From: Arthrobacter sp. PAMC 25486
GTDB taxonomy: Bacteria; Actinomycetota; Actinomycetes; Actinomycetales; Micrococcaceae
Length of the DNA stretch: 64,000 nt
NCBI RefSeq assembly: GCF_000785535.1
Contig: NZ_CP007595.1
Coordinates: 2,750,439 to 2,814,438 of the forward strand
Reading direction: 5' to 3'
Part shown: positions 51,807-60,664 of the stretch, piece by piece
How the letters are laid out: every line of letters starts with the position of its first letter
How positions within the stretch are numbered: the stretch's first letter is position 1
The notes under the pieces: model-generated
Database searches by the model: none
What the model was told of the DNA's origin: nothing
The model's input: only the letters and a program-made list of their open reading frames with translations
Program-made: the position numbers and the translations under genes

Positions 51807-54650
51807 TTAGTCCTGAAACTCCACTGCCAGCTCGTCCTTGTCCAGGGTGATGGTGCCGCGAACGTAGATCCGGGAGTCATTGGTGGTGGGCTCCCACTTC
51901 TCTTCGTCCTTTTTGTAGGACGTGTTTTGTTCGAAGGCCGCCTCGGCAGTACCGGAGGAAGAGGTGCTCAGGCTCCAGGTGCCGTCCATGCGTTCGTAGG
52001 TCTCCACCACGGGCTCCTTGGTGACCTTCCAGGCCACGTCCCTGGTGTCGGAATACGAGTACCCGGAGAACGGGCAACCCTCCGGCTCCAGCGTTGTTTG
52101 TGCGGCGCAAGCGGCCAGGTGGCCGTTGACCTTTTCCACGACTGCCTGATCAAAGGCGTCGTTGGTTTCCACTGCCAGTCGGGCGGTGCCGCCGGAGCTG
52201 CCCCGTCCGATGGACACGACGGCCGTGGCCGGTGTGGATTCCAGGTACTTGGACGTTGCGGGGAGGTCCAGCTGGTACGTGCCCGGGAAGGCGGGCAGCG
52301 TGTAGTAGGAGCCGCCTGTTTCACCCACGCCGTCAAGTGAAACTTCCACGCCGTTGACCATGAGCGCTTTGAGGCTATTGTCGCTGGAAAACCGCAGCTC
52401 GCCGGGGCCGTTTTCCTTCATGCTCCAGTTGTCGTTGAGCCAGGTGGGGTTGTTCTTGGTCAGCACAAAGCTCGCCTCAACCTTTTCGCCGTTCTGCCGC
52501 AACTGCGCCGCCACGACGGCACGCTCGTCAACTATGGAGGTCTTGCCGATCGTAAAACCATCCACCCGGTTCGTTGCCTTGGCGTAGACGTCATTCGTCA
52601 GCAGGACCCGCTCCGTGTTGGGGACGCTGGGGTCGGAAATCTCCATGGCACGCGCAGCATCACCCTTCACCAGAGCTTCGAGATACGCCTCGACCATGGC
52701 GTCCGGGCCGTTGGCGGCCTTGACGACATTGACCGCAATGGCGCCGCCGATTGCCAACACGGCAATCAGGCCGGCGGCACCCGCGCCAATAATCACGTTC
52801 CGCTTTGCCTGCTTCGACAGGGGCTTGTACTCCACCGTTACGGGTGCGCCCGGGACAGCACCGGGGGCCGGAGCTGCAGCGGTACCCGGAACATTACCTT
52901 GGGAGCCGTCGCCCACCTGGCCCGCAACTGCGGGGATTGCCGCCGGTGCGGCGCTGGCGGATCCGGTTGCTGCCACCGCAGCCGCAACCGGGTATGGCAG
53001 GGACGGTGACTTCTGAATGCGCTCCACCAGTGCTGTCGGCAGCAGCGGTGCAATGGCCGGGGCCACGTAGCGGGAGGCTGCCTCGGCGGCCACACCCCAC
53101 AGCATCAGCAGGAAGGGTGTCCACCAGGCAAATTCGGCGCTGGCCCCGCCAGCCGCCTGGGCCATGCTGAAGCTGGCGCCGATACCCGTGAGCCACAGCA
53201 GAAGCGTGCCAAACACCAGGAAGGTGGCGGGCAGCGCCAGCCACCCCAGGATGCCCGCGGGCTTCTGGGCGCCGCGACGCAAGTACCAATAGGTGGCAGC
53301 GGCGTTCAGCGTCACCAATACCAGCAGGACAAGCAGCCATCCTGCCCAGACAGGCAGACCCAGCTCGGAGAGCGAGCCGCCCACACCGTAGCCAAAGTTG
53401 CTTTCACCCATGCCGGCGCTGCCCATGCCGGCGGCCGTAACCGTGCCAAAGGCAGCGAAGTGGCCCAAACCGAGAAGAATCAATCCAAGCGTGGGCGCCC
53501 ACAGCGGAGCGGAGAACGCAGCACCGAAGCCGCCCTTCACGCTCAGCACCACAATGGCCACCGGGATGGCGACCACAAGGAAAAGTGCGGCATGGACGAA
53601 AACTGTCATTCCGGCGTCGCGCGTCAGGGAAAGAGTAAAACCACGCTTACCGGGTTGTGGGGCGCTGCACTTGCGTCGCCCGCAATAGCTGGCCGCAGCA
53701 CCAATGAGGAAAGCCACGGCGACGGAGGCAAAGTTGGCGGCGTTGAGGCTGACAACAATGCCGTCTCCCGCGGGAATGCGCACGGATGCCACTGTTGCTA
53801 CGACGTTGAGCAGCAGTGAAAAGACGATGCCGGAAACGATGGACTGCATCAGGCGGTCGGCCCTGCCGGCGGACGGTGTCCGCTTCTCAGCCAGGCGTCC
53901 CGCGATCACCACAGCGGCGATGGCTGCGGCCGTAATTAGCAGCGGCAGGAAGGAGATGCCCACGGATGCGTCGAACTGGCCGAACATGCCCAGGTCTGCG
54001 GCAATTTTGCCACCTAGGCTGCCCATCGCGGCCAATGCCGGGAGCTGTGCGGCCAGCTGGAACCAAATGCTCCAAGGTGAGGGCAGATCCCCATCGGAGA
54101 TGAAGGGATTCTCGGGCAGGGACACCGAGTCCTCCGAGCCGTTGAGGGCCGCCCCAACTACGGAGAGCGTTGCAACTACAAGGGAAAGGAGCAGCACGGC
54201 GGCATACGCGCCTGCCCCGGCCACCGCACCGGTCCACCAAGAGGCAGGATTCATCCCAGCCGGAGGCTGGAAGCCTTTGCCTGTGGCGGGCTGGAGTGCC
54301 GGAGGAGCCTGGGGCGCTGCGGGCACTCCAGGCGCCGGAATCCCGCTTGGTGTCGGGGCTGCTGCGGGTGCCGCAGGAATCATTGGTGGTGCCATAGGCG
54401 CTGCGGGAATCTCAGGTGCCGCTGCAGTCTCGGGCACGGCTCCAACTGCAGGTGCTGCCGGTGCTGCGGGCGCCTCTGCCGTATCGGGCGCTACCGCTTC
54501 AGGTGCAACTGCCTCTTCAGGTTCCGCAGATGCTTCAGGCGCCACACTCGCTTCAGGTTCCGCAGACGGCCTTGCCTCTGGATGCAGTTCCGGCTCAGGT
54601 GGCGCGGAAGGGTCCACCCCAGGATGTGATTCGTTTGGTGATGACGTCAC
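51807..54650 (-). CDS. Large membrane protein of unknown function with extracellular C-terminal domain
   Basis: 947 residues from GTG 54650 (GGGGGA upstream). Residues 1-135 are a Pro/Ala/Glu-rich cytoplasmic tail built from irregular EPEAS- and APAA-like repeats. About ten membrane helices follow (140-560). A Pro/Ala-rich linker carries another helix near 630-655 (AAGLIAVLAIGGAIAVNVVK). The rest is extracellular: an NTF2/TcaA-like segment (MVEAYLEALVKGDAARAMEI) and a beta-rich region with a Cys pair (HLAACAAQTTLEPEGCPF). It resembles multi-part actinobacterial envelope proteins and TcaA-like stress sensors, but no function is assigned. Confidence 0.72.
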   Translation of the reverse strand: MTSSPNESHPGVDPSAPPEPELHPEARPSAEPEASVAPEASAEPEEAVAPEAVAPDTAEAPAAPAAPAVGAVPETAAAPEIPAAPMAPPMIPAAPAAAPTPSGIPAPGVPAAPQAPPALQPATGKGFQPPAGMNPASWWTGAVAGAGAYAAVLLLSLVVATLSVVGAALNGSEDSVSLPENPFISDGDLPSPWSIWFQLAAQLPALAAMGSLGGKIAADLGMFGQFDASVGISFLPLLITAAAIAAVVIAGRLAEKRTPSAGRADRLMQSIVSGIVFSLLLNVVATVASVRIPAGDGIVVSLNAANFASVAVAFLIGAAASYCGRRKCSAPQPGKRGFTLSLTRDAGMTVFVHAALFLVVAIPVAIVVLSVKGGFGAAFSAPLWAPTLGLILLGLGHFAAFGTVTAAGMGSAGMGESNFGYGVGGSLSELGLPVWAGWLLVLLVLVTLNAAATYWYLRRGAQKPAGILGWLALPATFLVFGTLLLWLTGIGASFSMAQAAGGASAEFAWWTPFLLMLWGVAAEAASRYVAPAIAPLLPTALVERIQKSPSLPYPVAAAVAATGSASAAPAAIPAVAGQVGDGSQGNVPGTAAAPAPGAVPGAPVTVEYKPLSKQAKRNVIIGAGAAGLIAVLAIGGAIAVNVVKAANGPDAMVEAYLEALVKGDAARAMEISDPSVPNTERVLLTNDVYAKATNRVDGFTIGKTSIVDERAVVAAQLRQNGEKVEASFVLTKNNPTWLNDNWSMKENGPGELRFSSDNSLKALMVNGVEVSLDGVGETGGSYYTLPAFPGTYQLDLPATSKYLESTPATAVVSIGRGSSGGTARLAVETNDAFDQAVVEKVNGHLAACAAQTTLEPEGCPFSGYSYSDTRDVAWKVTKEPVVETYERMDGTWSLSTSSSGTAEAAFEQNTSYKKDEEKWEPTTNDSRIYVRGTITLDKDELAVEFQD

Positions 54651-54828
54651 TCGAATCCCCCATTTCTATTTCGAGTTGATGTAGCCCTGTCCATGGGCCC
54701 CTCAGGGTCTAGTGAGCCGATCGGCCATTCCCGAATGTAGCCTGCATCTTTTTGCGGCAGTTCGCCCGGCAGGGACGGCATGGTTGCAACTTGGGACGTT
54801 TAGGCGGGCGCCATGGCATGGTCACTGC

Positions 54829-55479
54829 ATGAACCAGGTGAGCTCCGCCCGAACCCGGCACCGACGACTGCGCATCGCCGGCATGCTGGTGTGCGGGGCT
54901 TCCGCCACGATTCTCACCGGAATTTTGGGGGCCTGGATTTACGCTCCGGCAGTGGGATGGGCCGTGGCCGCCCTCATTTACAACAGCACCGTGTGGCTTG
55001 CGATTGCCCCCATGGATGCAGCACAAACAGCCACCCACGCGCAGGAAGAGGACCCCGGCCTGCGCACCCCAGACCTGCTGATTTTACTGGCGGCCATCGG
55101 TTCCCTGGCCGCCGTCGTGCTGGTGATGGTGGGCAGCACGGAAGTTAAGGGCACGGGACGGTTCCTGCTGGCACTCCTGGCCATGAGCGCTACGGCCATG
55201 TCCTGGCTCATGGTGCACACGCTGTTCACACTGCGCTACGCCCAGATTTATTACAGCGGGAGGCCCGGCGGCATCGGCTTCAACCAGGAAGAACCGCCGC
55301 AGTACACGGACATCGCCTACATGGCGTTCAGCGTGGGCATGACCTACCAGGTCTCGGACACCAGCATCACCACACGGCCCATGCGCTCAGCCGTGCTCCG
55401 GCACAGCCTGCTGGCGTTTGTGTTTGGCACCGGCATCCTGGCCACCACCATCAACCTGGTGGTCAGCCTCGCCGCTTAG
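54829..55479 (+). CDS. DUF1345 family membrane protein
   Basis: 216 residues from ATG 54829 (the open frame starts earlier without a ribosome site). Five membrane helices with the DUF1345 pattern: WAVAALIYNSTVWLAIAPMD, LAAIGSLAAVVLVMV, MVHTLFTLRYAQIYY and IAYMAFSVGMTYQVSDTSIT. Function of the family is unknown. Convergent with the aminopeptidase, eleven bases apart. Confidence 0.85.
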   Translation: MNQVSSARTRHRRLRIAGMLVCGASATILTGILGAWIYAPAVGWAVAALIYNSTVWLAIAPMDAAQTATHAQEEDPGLRTPDLLILLAAIGSLAAVVLVMVGSTEVKGTGRFLLALLAMSATAMSWLMVHTLFTLRYAQIYYSGRPGGIGFNQEEPPQYTDIAYMAFSVGMTYQVSDTSITTRPMRSAVLRHSLLAFVFGTGILATTINLVVSLAA

Positions 55480-55490
55480 GGCCGCGGCGC

Positions 55491-56765
55491 TTAAACCGCA
55501 GCTGAGAAGAACGTCTCCGTGATCTTTGCCAGGTGATGCGGATCGTCCACGCCGCACAGCTCACGCGCCGAGTGCATCGACAGCAGGGGCGTACCCACAT
55601 CGAGGGTGCGGATGCCCAGGAGTGTTGCCGTGAGCGGTCCGATCGTGGAGCCGCACGGCACGTTGTTGTTGGACACGAACTCCTGGTACGGGGCGCCTGC
55701 CTTCTCGCATAGCCCCGCCCACACAGCGGCACCCACACCGTCGGTGGCGTAGCGCTGGTTCGCGTTGATCTTCAGCAGCGGGCCGCCGTTGAGCACGGGC
55801 AGGTTGGCGGGGTCGTGCCGCTCACCGTAGTTGGGGTGGACGGCGTGCCCTGCATCGGCAGAAACGCAGAAAGAACTGGCGAATGCCCGACGGCGCTCGC
55901 TCACCGTTGCGCCCAAACCATCCGACACCCGGGTCAGGACATCTTCCAAAATGGGGCCACATGCCCCGGAGCGCGAGCCGGAACCGATTTCCTCGTGGTC
56001 AAAGGCGGCCAGGACGGGAATCACACCGGCTGCGGGAGCATCCGCCACAGCGATCAGGGCGACGAGCCCCGCGTGCACGGACGTCAGGTTGTCCATGCGC
56101 CCGGCTGCGAAGAATTCGTTGTTGGCGCCAAACACCTGGCCGGGCTGGGTATCGGCCACAACAATGTCGTAGCCGCCAATCGTCGCCGCAGCCACGCCCG
56201 CCCGGTCGGCCAGCAGGCCGAGCAGGTCTTCCTGGCCGGCGTCGCCCTGGCCCCACACCGGGTTCATGTGGACCTGCTTGTCCAGCTTGAGCCCGTCATT
56301 CGCGGCCCGGTCCAGGTGGATGGCCAGCTGCGGGAAACGCAGCAGCGGCCCCGTTGCCACGAGCGTCTCCGTGCCGTCGCGGTCCACGAGACGGCCGGCA
56401 AATTGCAGTTCCCGGTCAAGCCAGGAGTTGATCAGCGGCCCGCCGTAGACCTCCACGCCGGCCTGCAGCCAACCGAACCGTCCCGTTGTGGGTTTTGGTT
56501 TGAGCTTGAACGACGGCGAATCGGTGTGCGCGCCTAAAATGTTGAAGCCTGTGGTGGCAGTGGCACCTTCCGGCACGATCCAGGCCATGATCGCGCCGTC
56601 GCGGATCATGAAGAACTTCCCGTGCACAGGCCATGCGTCGGTCTCATGCAGCTGGGTGAAACCGGCTTCCCCCAACCGCCGTCCCGCCTCTCGGGCTGCG
56701 TGAAAGCTCGACGGCGACGCCTCAATGAAGTCGCGAAGGTCCAGGATGTGCTCAACAGAAGTCAT
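55491..56765 (-). CDS. M18 family aminopeptidase
   Basis: 424 residues from ATG 56765 (a TTG four codons upstream, at 56777, is possible). The dinuclear-zinc M18 pattern is complete: NILGAHTDSPSFKLKP (His and Asp), VLAAFDHEEIGSGSRSGACG (paired Glu), and ADAGHAVHPNYGERHDPANL. The GRMDNLTS motif also belongs to this family. It removes N-terminal, often acidic, residues from peptides in the cytosol and usually forms a dodecamer. No operon partner is apparent. Confidence 0.92.
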   Translation of the reverse strand: MTSVEHILDLRDFIEASPSSFHAAREAGRRLGEAGFTQLHETDAWPVHGKFFMIRDGAIMAWIVPEGATATTGFNILGAHTDSPSFKLKPKPTTGRFGWLQAGVEVYGGPLINSWLDRELQFAGRLVDRDGTETLVATGPLLRFPQLAIHLDRAANDGLKLDKQVHMNPVWGQGDAGQEDLLGLLADRAGVAAATIGGYDIVVADTQPGQVFGANNEFFAAGRMDNLTSVHAGLVALIAVADAPAAGVIPVLAAFDHEEIGSGSRSGACGPILEDVLTRVSDGLGATVSERRRAFASSFCVSADAGHAVHPNYGERHDPANLPVLNGGPLLKINANQRYATDGVGAAVWAGLCEKAGAPYQEFVSNNNVPCGSTIGPLTATLLGIRTLDVGTPLLSMHSARELCGVDDPHHLAKITETFFSAAV

Positions 56766-56970
56766 GCTTCGATTCAATCATGAAGGGCGAGGACACGGGT
56801 TCTGGACGCGGAAGCTTGAGGTGCTGTGGCGGACACAACGAGACTTGGGTGACGAATTAAAAATGCGGTCCTGTCCGCCCTACAGCGAAATTCCGCGCAC
56901 GTCGTGGCGGGTCATCCTGATAATTTCCAAGACGACGGTCCGGTATTTCTTGTGGGACACCTACCTATGA

Positions 56971-57414
56971 CAGCTCTTGCCATTTCGGACATTGCCACTG
57001 TCCATTCAGACAACTTTTCACATAAAACTGGATTATGACACTTTACAAGCTGCCGTACGTGGCAGTCTTCATAGGGACAAGAATGTCAAGGAACTCACAG
57101 GAGGTATCCCATGAAGCCACAGTAAGTCTTGAATCCGATGGAGCGGTCTCGGTTCTTGATCGAAATGGTGAGGTGGTGGGCGGATATCTATCACCGTGGG
57201 CTGTAGACGCCAATGACGCCACCGTCGAGACATCTTTCAGCCTCCAAGGCAATGCCTTGGTGCAAACCATAAAGTTTGACGAAACGACGGCTTTTCCCGT
57301 ATTTGCCGATCCTCAGTGGTGGCAGGCCAGCTCGGCGCTGCCCTTGGTTTCATCGCGGGAGCAGCCGGAAACATCGTCAAAAACGTACTTGCTCGGTATG
57401 GAATAGGGGTCTAA
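56971..57414 (+). pseudogene. Frameshifted remnant of a secreted actinobacterial protein
   Basis: Three overlapping frames each look protein-like in turn. Frame 1 (56971-57111) ends LDYDTLQAAVRGSLHRDKN and stops by TGA at 57112. The second frame, open from 57035 to 57406, reads SHEATVSLESDGAVSVLD and then the FADPQW motif, typical of secreted actinobacterial proteins with a VVADP-like end. Near 57319 the sequence returns to frame 1 with a Gly/Ala-rich tail (VAGQLGAALGFIAGAAGNI) ending at 57414, three bases before the next ATG. Two compensating indels would restore one gene. The 5' part with signal peptide is missing. The 200 bases before (56766-56970) hold nothing else recognised. Confidence 0.55.
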
Positions 57415-57417
57415 GAC

Positions 57418-57636
57418 ATGGGCGCTTTTGAATTTCTTGGAATTTCTCAGCCGAAAGGCAAATCACAAAAGAGAATTTCGAGCCTGAACATAGGCATAAT
57501 TATCATTGCCATTGGTTGCGTCTCATTGGTTAGTCAGGCATGGCTGATATCAACAATTATTGTCACAGTGGGCCTGCTGGTTTTTATCGTCGGCGCCGTG
57601 AAACTGGGGAGCCAAAAGAAACCTGAGTCAAGATAA
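57418..57636 (+). CDS. Small two-helix membrane protein
   Basis: 72 residues. After a soluble start (MGAFEFLGISQPKGKSQKRI) come two membrane helices (IGIIIIAIGCVSLVS and LISTIIVTVGLLVFIVGAVK) and a basic tail. It begins three bases after the end of the remnant above, so the two were once coupled. It is A/T-richer than its neighbours. An immunity or partner protein for the lost secreted protein is possible, but no family is recognised. Confidence 0.65.
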   Translation: MGAFEFLGISQPKGKSQKRISSLNIGIIIIAIGCVSLVSQAWLISTIIVTVGLLVFIVGAVKLGSQKKPESR

Positions 57637-57643
57637 GAAAATT

Positions 57644-57674
57644 GAGGGAGGGGTGAGTTGTTTGCCCCTCCCTC
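57644..57674 (+). terminator. Hairpin after the small membrane protein gene
   Basis: GAGGGAGGGG (57644-57653) pairs perfectly with CCCCTCCCTC (57665-57674) around an 11-base T-rich loop. It lies shortly after the stop at 57636 and can also serve the convergent response-regulator gene. Confidence 0.8.
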
Positions 57675-57744
57675 CCGCGGCTGTTGATTTCCTTATGCCA
57701 GTGCACATTCAACCCTCCGAATGGGCCGGATGCCGGCCCGCCCG

Positions 57745-58437
57745 TCAGTAGTCCGGGTTGCTGGGGGTGACCAAGCCGGTTTCGTAGGCATAGACCACCA
57801 CTTGGACCCGGTCCCGCAGGTGTAGCTTCGTCAGGATCCGGCGCACGTGGGTTTTCACCGTGGCTTCGGAGAGAAATAGAGTGTGGGCGATCTCCGCGTT
57901 GGAGAGTCCCTGCGCAATGTGCATGGCGACCTCGAGCTCGCGGGGCGTCAGTTCCTCGAGGAGTGGATCAGGGTGCATGGCGGGGTGGCGGTTGCGGACA
58001 AAGCTTTCCAGCAGGCGTTGGGTGACGCGGGGCGCCACCACTGCGTCCCCGCTGGCCACGAGCCGGACTGCCTGGACCAAGTCCGCGGGCACAACATCCT
58101 TGAGCAGGAAGGCGCTGGCGCCGGCCTGCAACCCGGCGAAAGCATATTCGTCCAGGTCGAAGGTGGTCAGAATGATGACCCGGGCGTCGGATGGTGAAGC
58201 GGTAATCTTGCCCGTTGCTTCGATGCCGTCCATGAGCGGCATCCGCACATCCATGAGCACAACGTCAGGTTGCAGCGATTCGACGGCCGAAAGGGCCTCA
58301 ATGCCGTTGGAGGCCTCCCCCACCACTGAAAGGTCATCTTCACCTTCAAGAATCAACCGGAATCCCATGCGCAGCAGCGGCTGGTCATCCACCAGCAAAA
58401 CCTTGATGTCCTCGTGGCCTGTCACTGATTCCTCCAT
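57745..58437 (-). CDS. NarL/LuxR-type response regulator
   Basis: 230 residues from ATG 58437; GTG 58425 right after GGAGGA is an alternative. Receiver domain: KVLLVDDQPLLRMGF, phosphorylation site Asp63 in VVLMDVRMPLMDGIEA, and the Lys of FLLKDVVPADLV. The C-terminal LuxR helix-turn-helix is LTPRELEVAMHIAQGLSNAE with ATVKTHVRRILTKL. It is phosphorylated by the kinase encoded just upstream and probably controls the ABC exporter genes at 59772-61606. Confidence 0.92.
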   Translation of the reverse strand: MEESVTGHEDIKVLLVDDQPLLRMGFRLILEGEDDLSVVGEASNGIEALSAVESLQPDVVLMDVRMPLMDGIEATGKITASPSDARVIILTTFDLDEYAFAGLQAGASAFLLKDVVPADLVQAVRLVASGDAVVAPRVTQRLLESFVRNRHPAMHPDPLLEELTPRELEVAMHIAQGLSNAEIAHTLFLSEATVKTHVRRILTKLHLRDRVQVVVYAYETGLVTPSNPDY

Positions 58438-58451
58438 CTGTAAAGTCTGCA

Positions 58452-59735
58452 CTATTCGGGCCCTTCCGCCGGGTACAGGATAGCCTCGACCCGCCAACCG
58501 CCCTGCGGACCGGGTCCGGCGTCGAGCGTTCCGGCAAAGATCCCGGCACGTTCACGCATGCCCGCAATCCCCCTGCCCGTACCAACGGAGCTGTCCAGGG
58601 TGCCGTGCCCGTCATCGCTGATCCGCACCACCAGCTCCCCCTCGGCAACTTTGTTGTCCAGGCTGACCTGCACCCGCGAGACGGCTGCCCCGTAGCGCAA
58701 CACATTGGTCAGCGATTCCTGCACAATCCGATATATCGTCAACGCGAGCGCCGGGTCCTCAGCGGCTGGCGGGCCCGACCTGCTGAACACGATGGGCAGC
58801 CCGGCCTGCCGGAACCCTTCAATCAGGGCGCCCATGTCAGTGTGGACCGGCTGCGGGGAGCGCTGCGTGCCACCGTCGGCACGCAAAACCCCGAGCACCC
58901 GGCGCATGTCAGCCAGTGCGGTCCGGCCGGTTTGGGACAGCTGTCCCAGGACCTCGCCCGCCTTGGCGGGATCCCGTTTAACCACGACGGCGGCACCATC
59001 CGAAAGTGCCACCATGACCGTCAGCGAGTGGGCCACCACGTCGTGCATTTCGCGGGCAATGCGGTTGCGTTCGGCCACCGAGGCGAGTTGGGCGTTGCGC
59101 ACGGCCCACTGGCGCAGCTCCGCTTCATGGCTGCGGCCGCTGCGCACCGAGGCACCAATGCCTGCCGCAATAATGTTCGCGAGCAGCATCATGATAGCTG
59201 AAATGACGCTTGTTTCGGTGGCGGAGGGCCCATCGACGATCAAGAGTTCACTGGGAAATTGGTAGAAGAACAAGGTGTAAACGCTCAGTGGCACGGCCGC
59301 CGCCACCGCGAGGGGGAAACTCAGCAGCGGCCGGTGCGCCACTGCGACGGCATAGAGGGCAAACCAGATGCTGATGCCGACGTTGCCGGTGTTGGCCACC
59401 ATGAACACGTTGATCAGCTCAAAGACCGAGAGGATGGCCAGCACGGCCAGCGGCTTGTCGCGGCGGAAGACCAGGACAATGGCCGAGGCGACCACAATGA
59501 CATAGTGGACGCCCATGTTCATGCCCGGACGTTCGCCGAGGAAGACGCCTGTACCGGCCAGCGAATACGCCAAAACCACCACCACATCCATGATGCGGGG
59601 GTGGTTGTAAAAATATGTTCGGACAACGCCGCGACGGCGGGCCGCAAATTCTGCGGCCCGCCGTTCAACGGATGGTAATTCGGTGGGGGAAGCGGCCGTT
59701 CGTTCCACTTCCCCCACCTGGTCTTGTGTGCGCAT
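58452..59735 (-). CDS. Sensor histidine kinase (HisKA_3 type)
   Basis: 427 residues. Five or six membrane helices occupy residues 47-195, with almost no extracellular domain, so the signal is probably sensed within the membrane. The dimerisation/phosphorylation site is ERNRIAREMHDVVAHSLTVM (His231). The ATPase domain has the N-box region RIVQESLTNVLRYG and GHGTLDSSVGTGRGIAGMRE. The stop is 14 bases before the response-regulator start. With the ABC-2 genes next to it, it resembles sensors of cell-envelope or peptide stress. Confidence 0.92.
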   Translation of the reverse strand: MRTQDQVGEVERTAASPTELPSVERRAAEFAARRRGVVRTYFYNHPRIMDVVVVLAYSLAGTGVFLGERPGMNMGVHYVIVVASAIVLVFRRDKPLAVLAILSVFELINVFMVANTGNVGISIWFALYAVAVAHRPLLSFPLAVAAAVPLSVYTLFFYQFPSELLIVDGPSATETSVISAIMMLLANIIAAGIGASVRSGRSHEAELRQWAVRNAQLASVAERNRIAREMHDVVAHSLTVMVALSDGAAVVVKRDPAKAGEVLGQLSQTGRTALADMRRVLGVLRADGGTQRSPQPVHTDMGALIEGFRQAGLPIVFSRSGPPAAEDPALALTIYRIVQESLTNVLRYGAAVSRVQVSLDNKVAEGELVVRISDDGHGTLDSSVGTGRGIAGMRERAGIFAGTLDAGPGPQGGWRVEAILYPAEGPE

Positions 59736-59771
59736 AAGAGTTGGCTCAGAACCCCGGGGTGTCAGCCGTTC

Positions 59772-60662
59772 TTAGATGTCACGGGTCTTGAGGGAGACGA
59801 CGGCCGGAATCATGAATAGCAGGATCCAGCCAAGGAAGATCAGCCCACCAGCCAAGGGGCTTATGAACGCGGTCTTCTCGGTGATCTCGAGCATTCGTCC
59901 ACCGGCAACACTGGGCACGTACTGTCCCAAATACTTCCAGAGCTCACCGGGAAACAGACTTAGCAGTTGGGCCCCGATTTCCAGCAGGAACATAACCGCA
60001 ACCAACACGATGATGCCGCCAGCTGAGCTGCGCAGCAGCGTGCCCAAGGACAGGCCAATCAAGGAAACTCCGGCAACGTAAAGGCCACCCATGAGAATGG
60101 AGTACAGGACACCTTCCATACCAAGTGAAAAGTCAATACCATAGGCTTTGAAAATCGGGATGGCCAGCAAGGCCGTTGCCACGGCAGCCACGAGCGTCAG
60201 GATGTAGGACACCACTACGAGAACTACTGCCTTGGCGAAAAACGCCGGCAGCCTTTTGGGAACAGCCGTCATGGTGGAGCGGATCATTCCGGTGCCAAAC
60301 TCCGAGGCGACCAGCATTACCGCCAAGGCACCGAGGATAAGTATGCCAATTTGCAGACCTGAACTCGGGATAGCGTAGATGTTAAAGTTCCCGAATTCTT
60401 GCGCTTGTGCAAGAGTCATGGGTTCTGACGGGGCGCCGGGCACCCCCATTCCCGTGCCGTTCTTCATGAATAGTTCAAGCGACATGGCTTGCGCCCAGGC
60501 AGCAATGGCCCCGACGCCCACAATGGCGACGAAGGTGAAGATCAGCAGAAGGCGGGTCGACAGCAGCGAACGGAACTTGATCCATTCGCTACGCAGCACC
60601 CCGCCAAAGGTGAGGGATCCGCCGGCAGCACGCCGGGGTGAGGCAGTCGTCGTCGTACTCAT
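59772..60662 (-). CDS. ABC-2 type transporter permease
   Basis: 296 residues, six membrane helices. An N-terminal cytoplasmic leader leads to GVLRSEWIKFRSLLSTRLLL, then a large outside loop and the ABC-2 patterns LMLVASEFGTGMIRSTMTAV-like and SLIGLSLGTLLRSSAGGIIV. It is the membrane partner of the ATPase at 60665, two bases upstream. It probably exports a compound or supports resistance to one. The kinase/regulator pair downstream is its likely controller. Confidence 0.88.
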   Translation of the reverse strand: MSTTTTASPRRAAGGSLTFGGVLRSEWIKFRSLLSTRLLLIFTFVAIVGVGAIAAWAQAMSLELFMKNGTGMGVPGAPSEPMTLAQAQEFGNFNIYAIPSSGLQIGILILGALAVMLVASEFGTGMIRSTMTAVPKRLPAFFAKAVVLVVVSYILTLVAAVATALLAIPIFKAYGIDFSLGMEGVLYSILMGGLYVAGVSLIGLSLGTLLRSSAGGIIVLVAVMFLLEIGAQLLSLFPGELWKYLGQYVPSVAGGRMLEITEKTAFISPLAGGLIFLGWILLFMIPAVVSLKTRDI

Positions 60663-60664
60663 CG

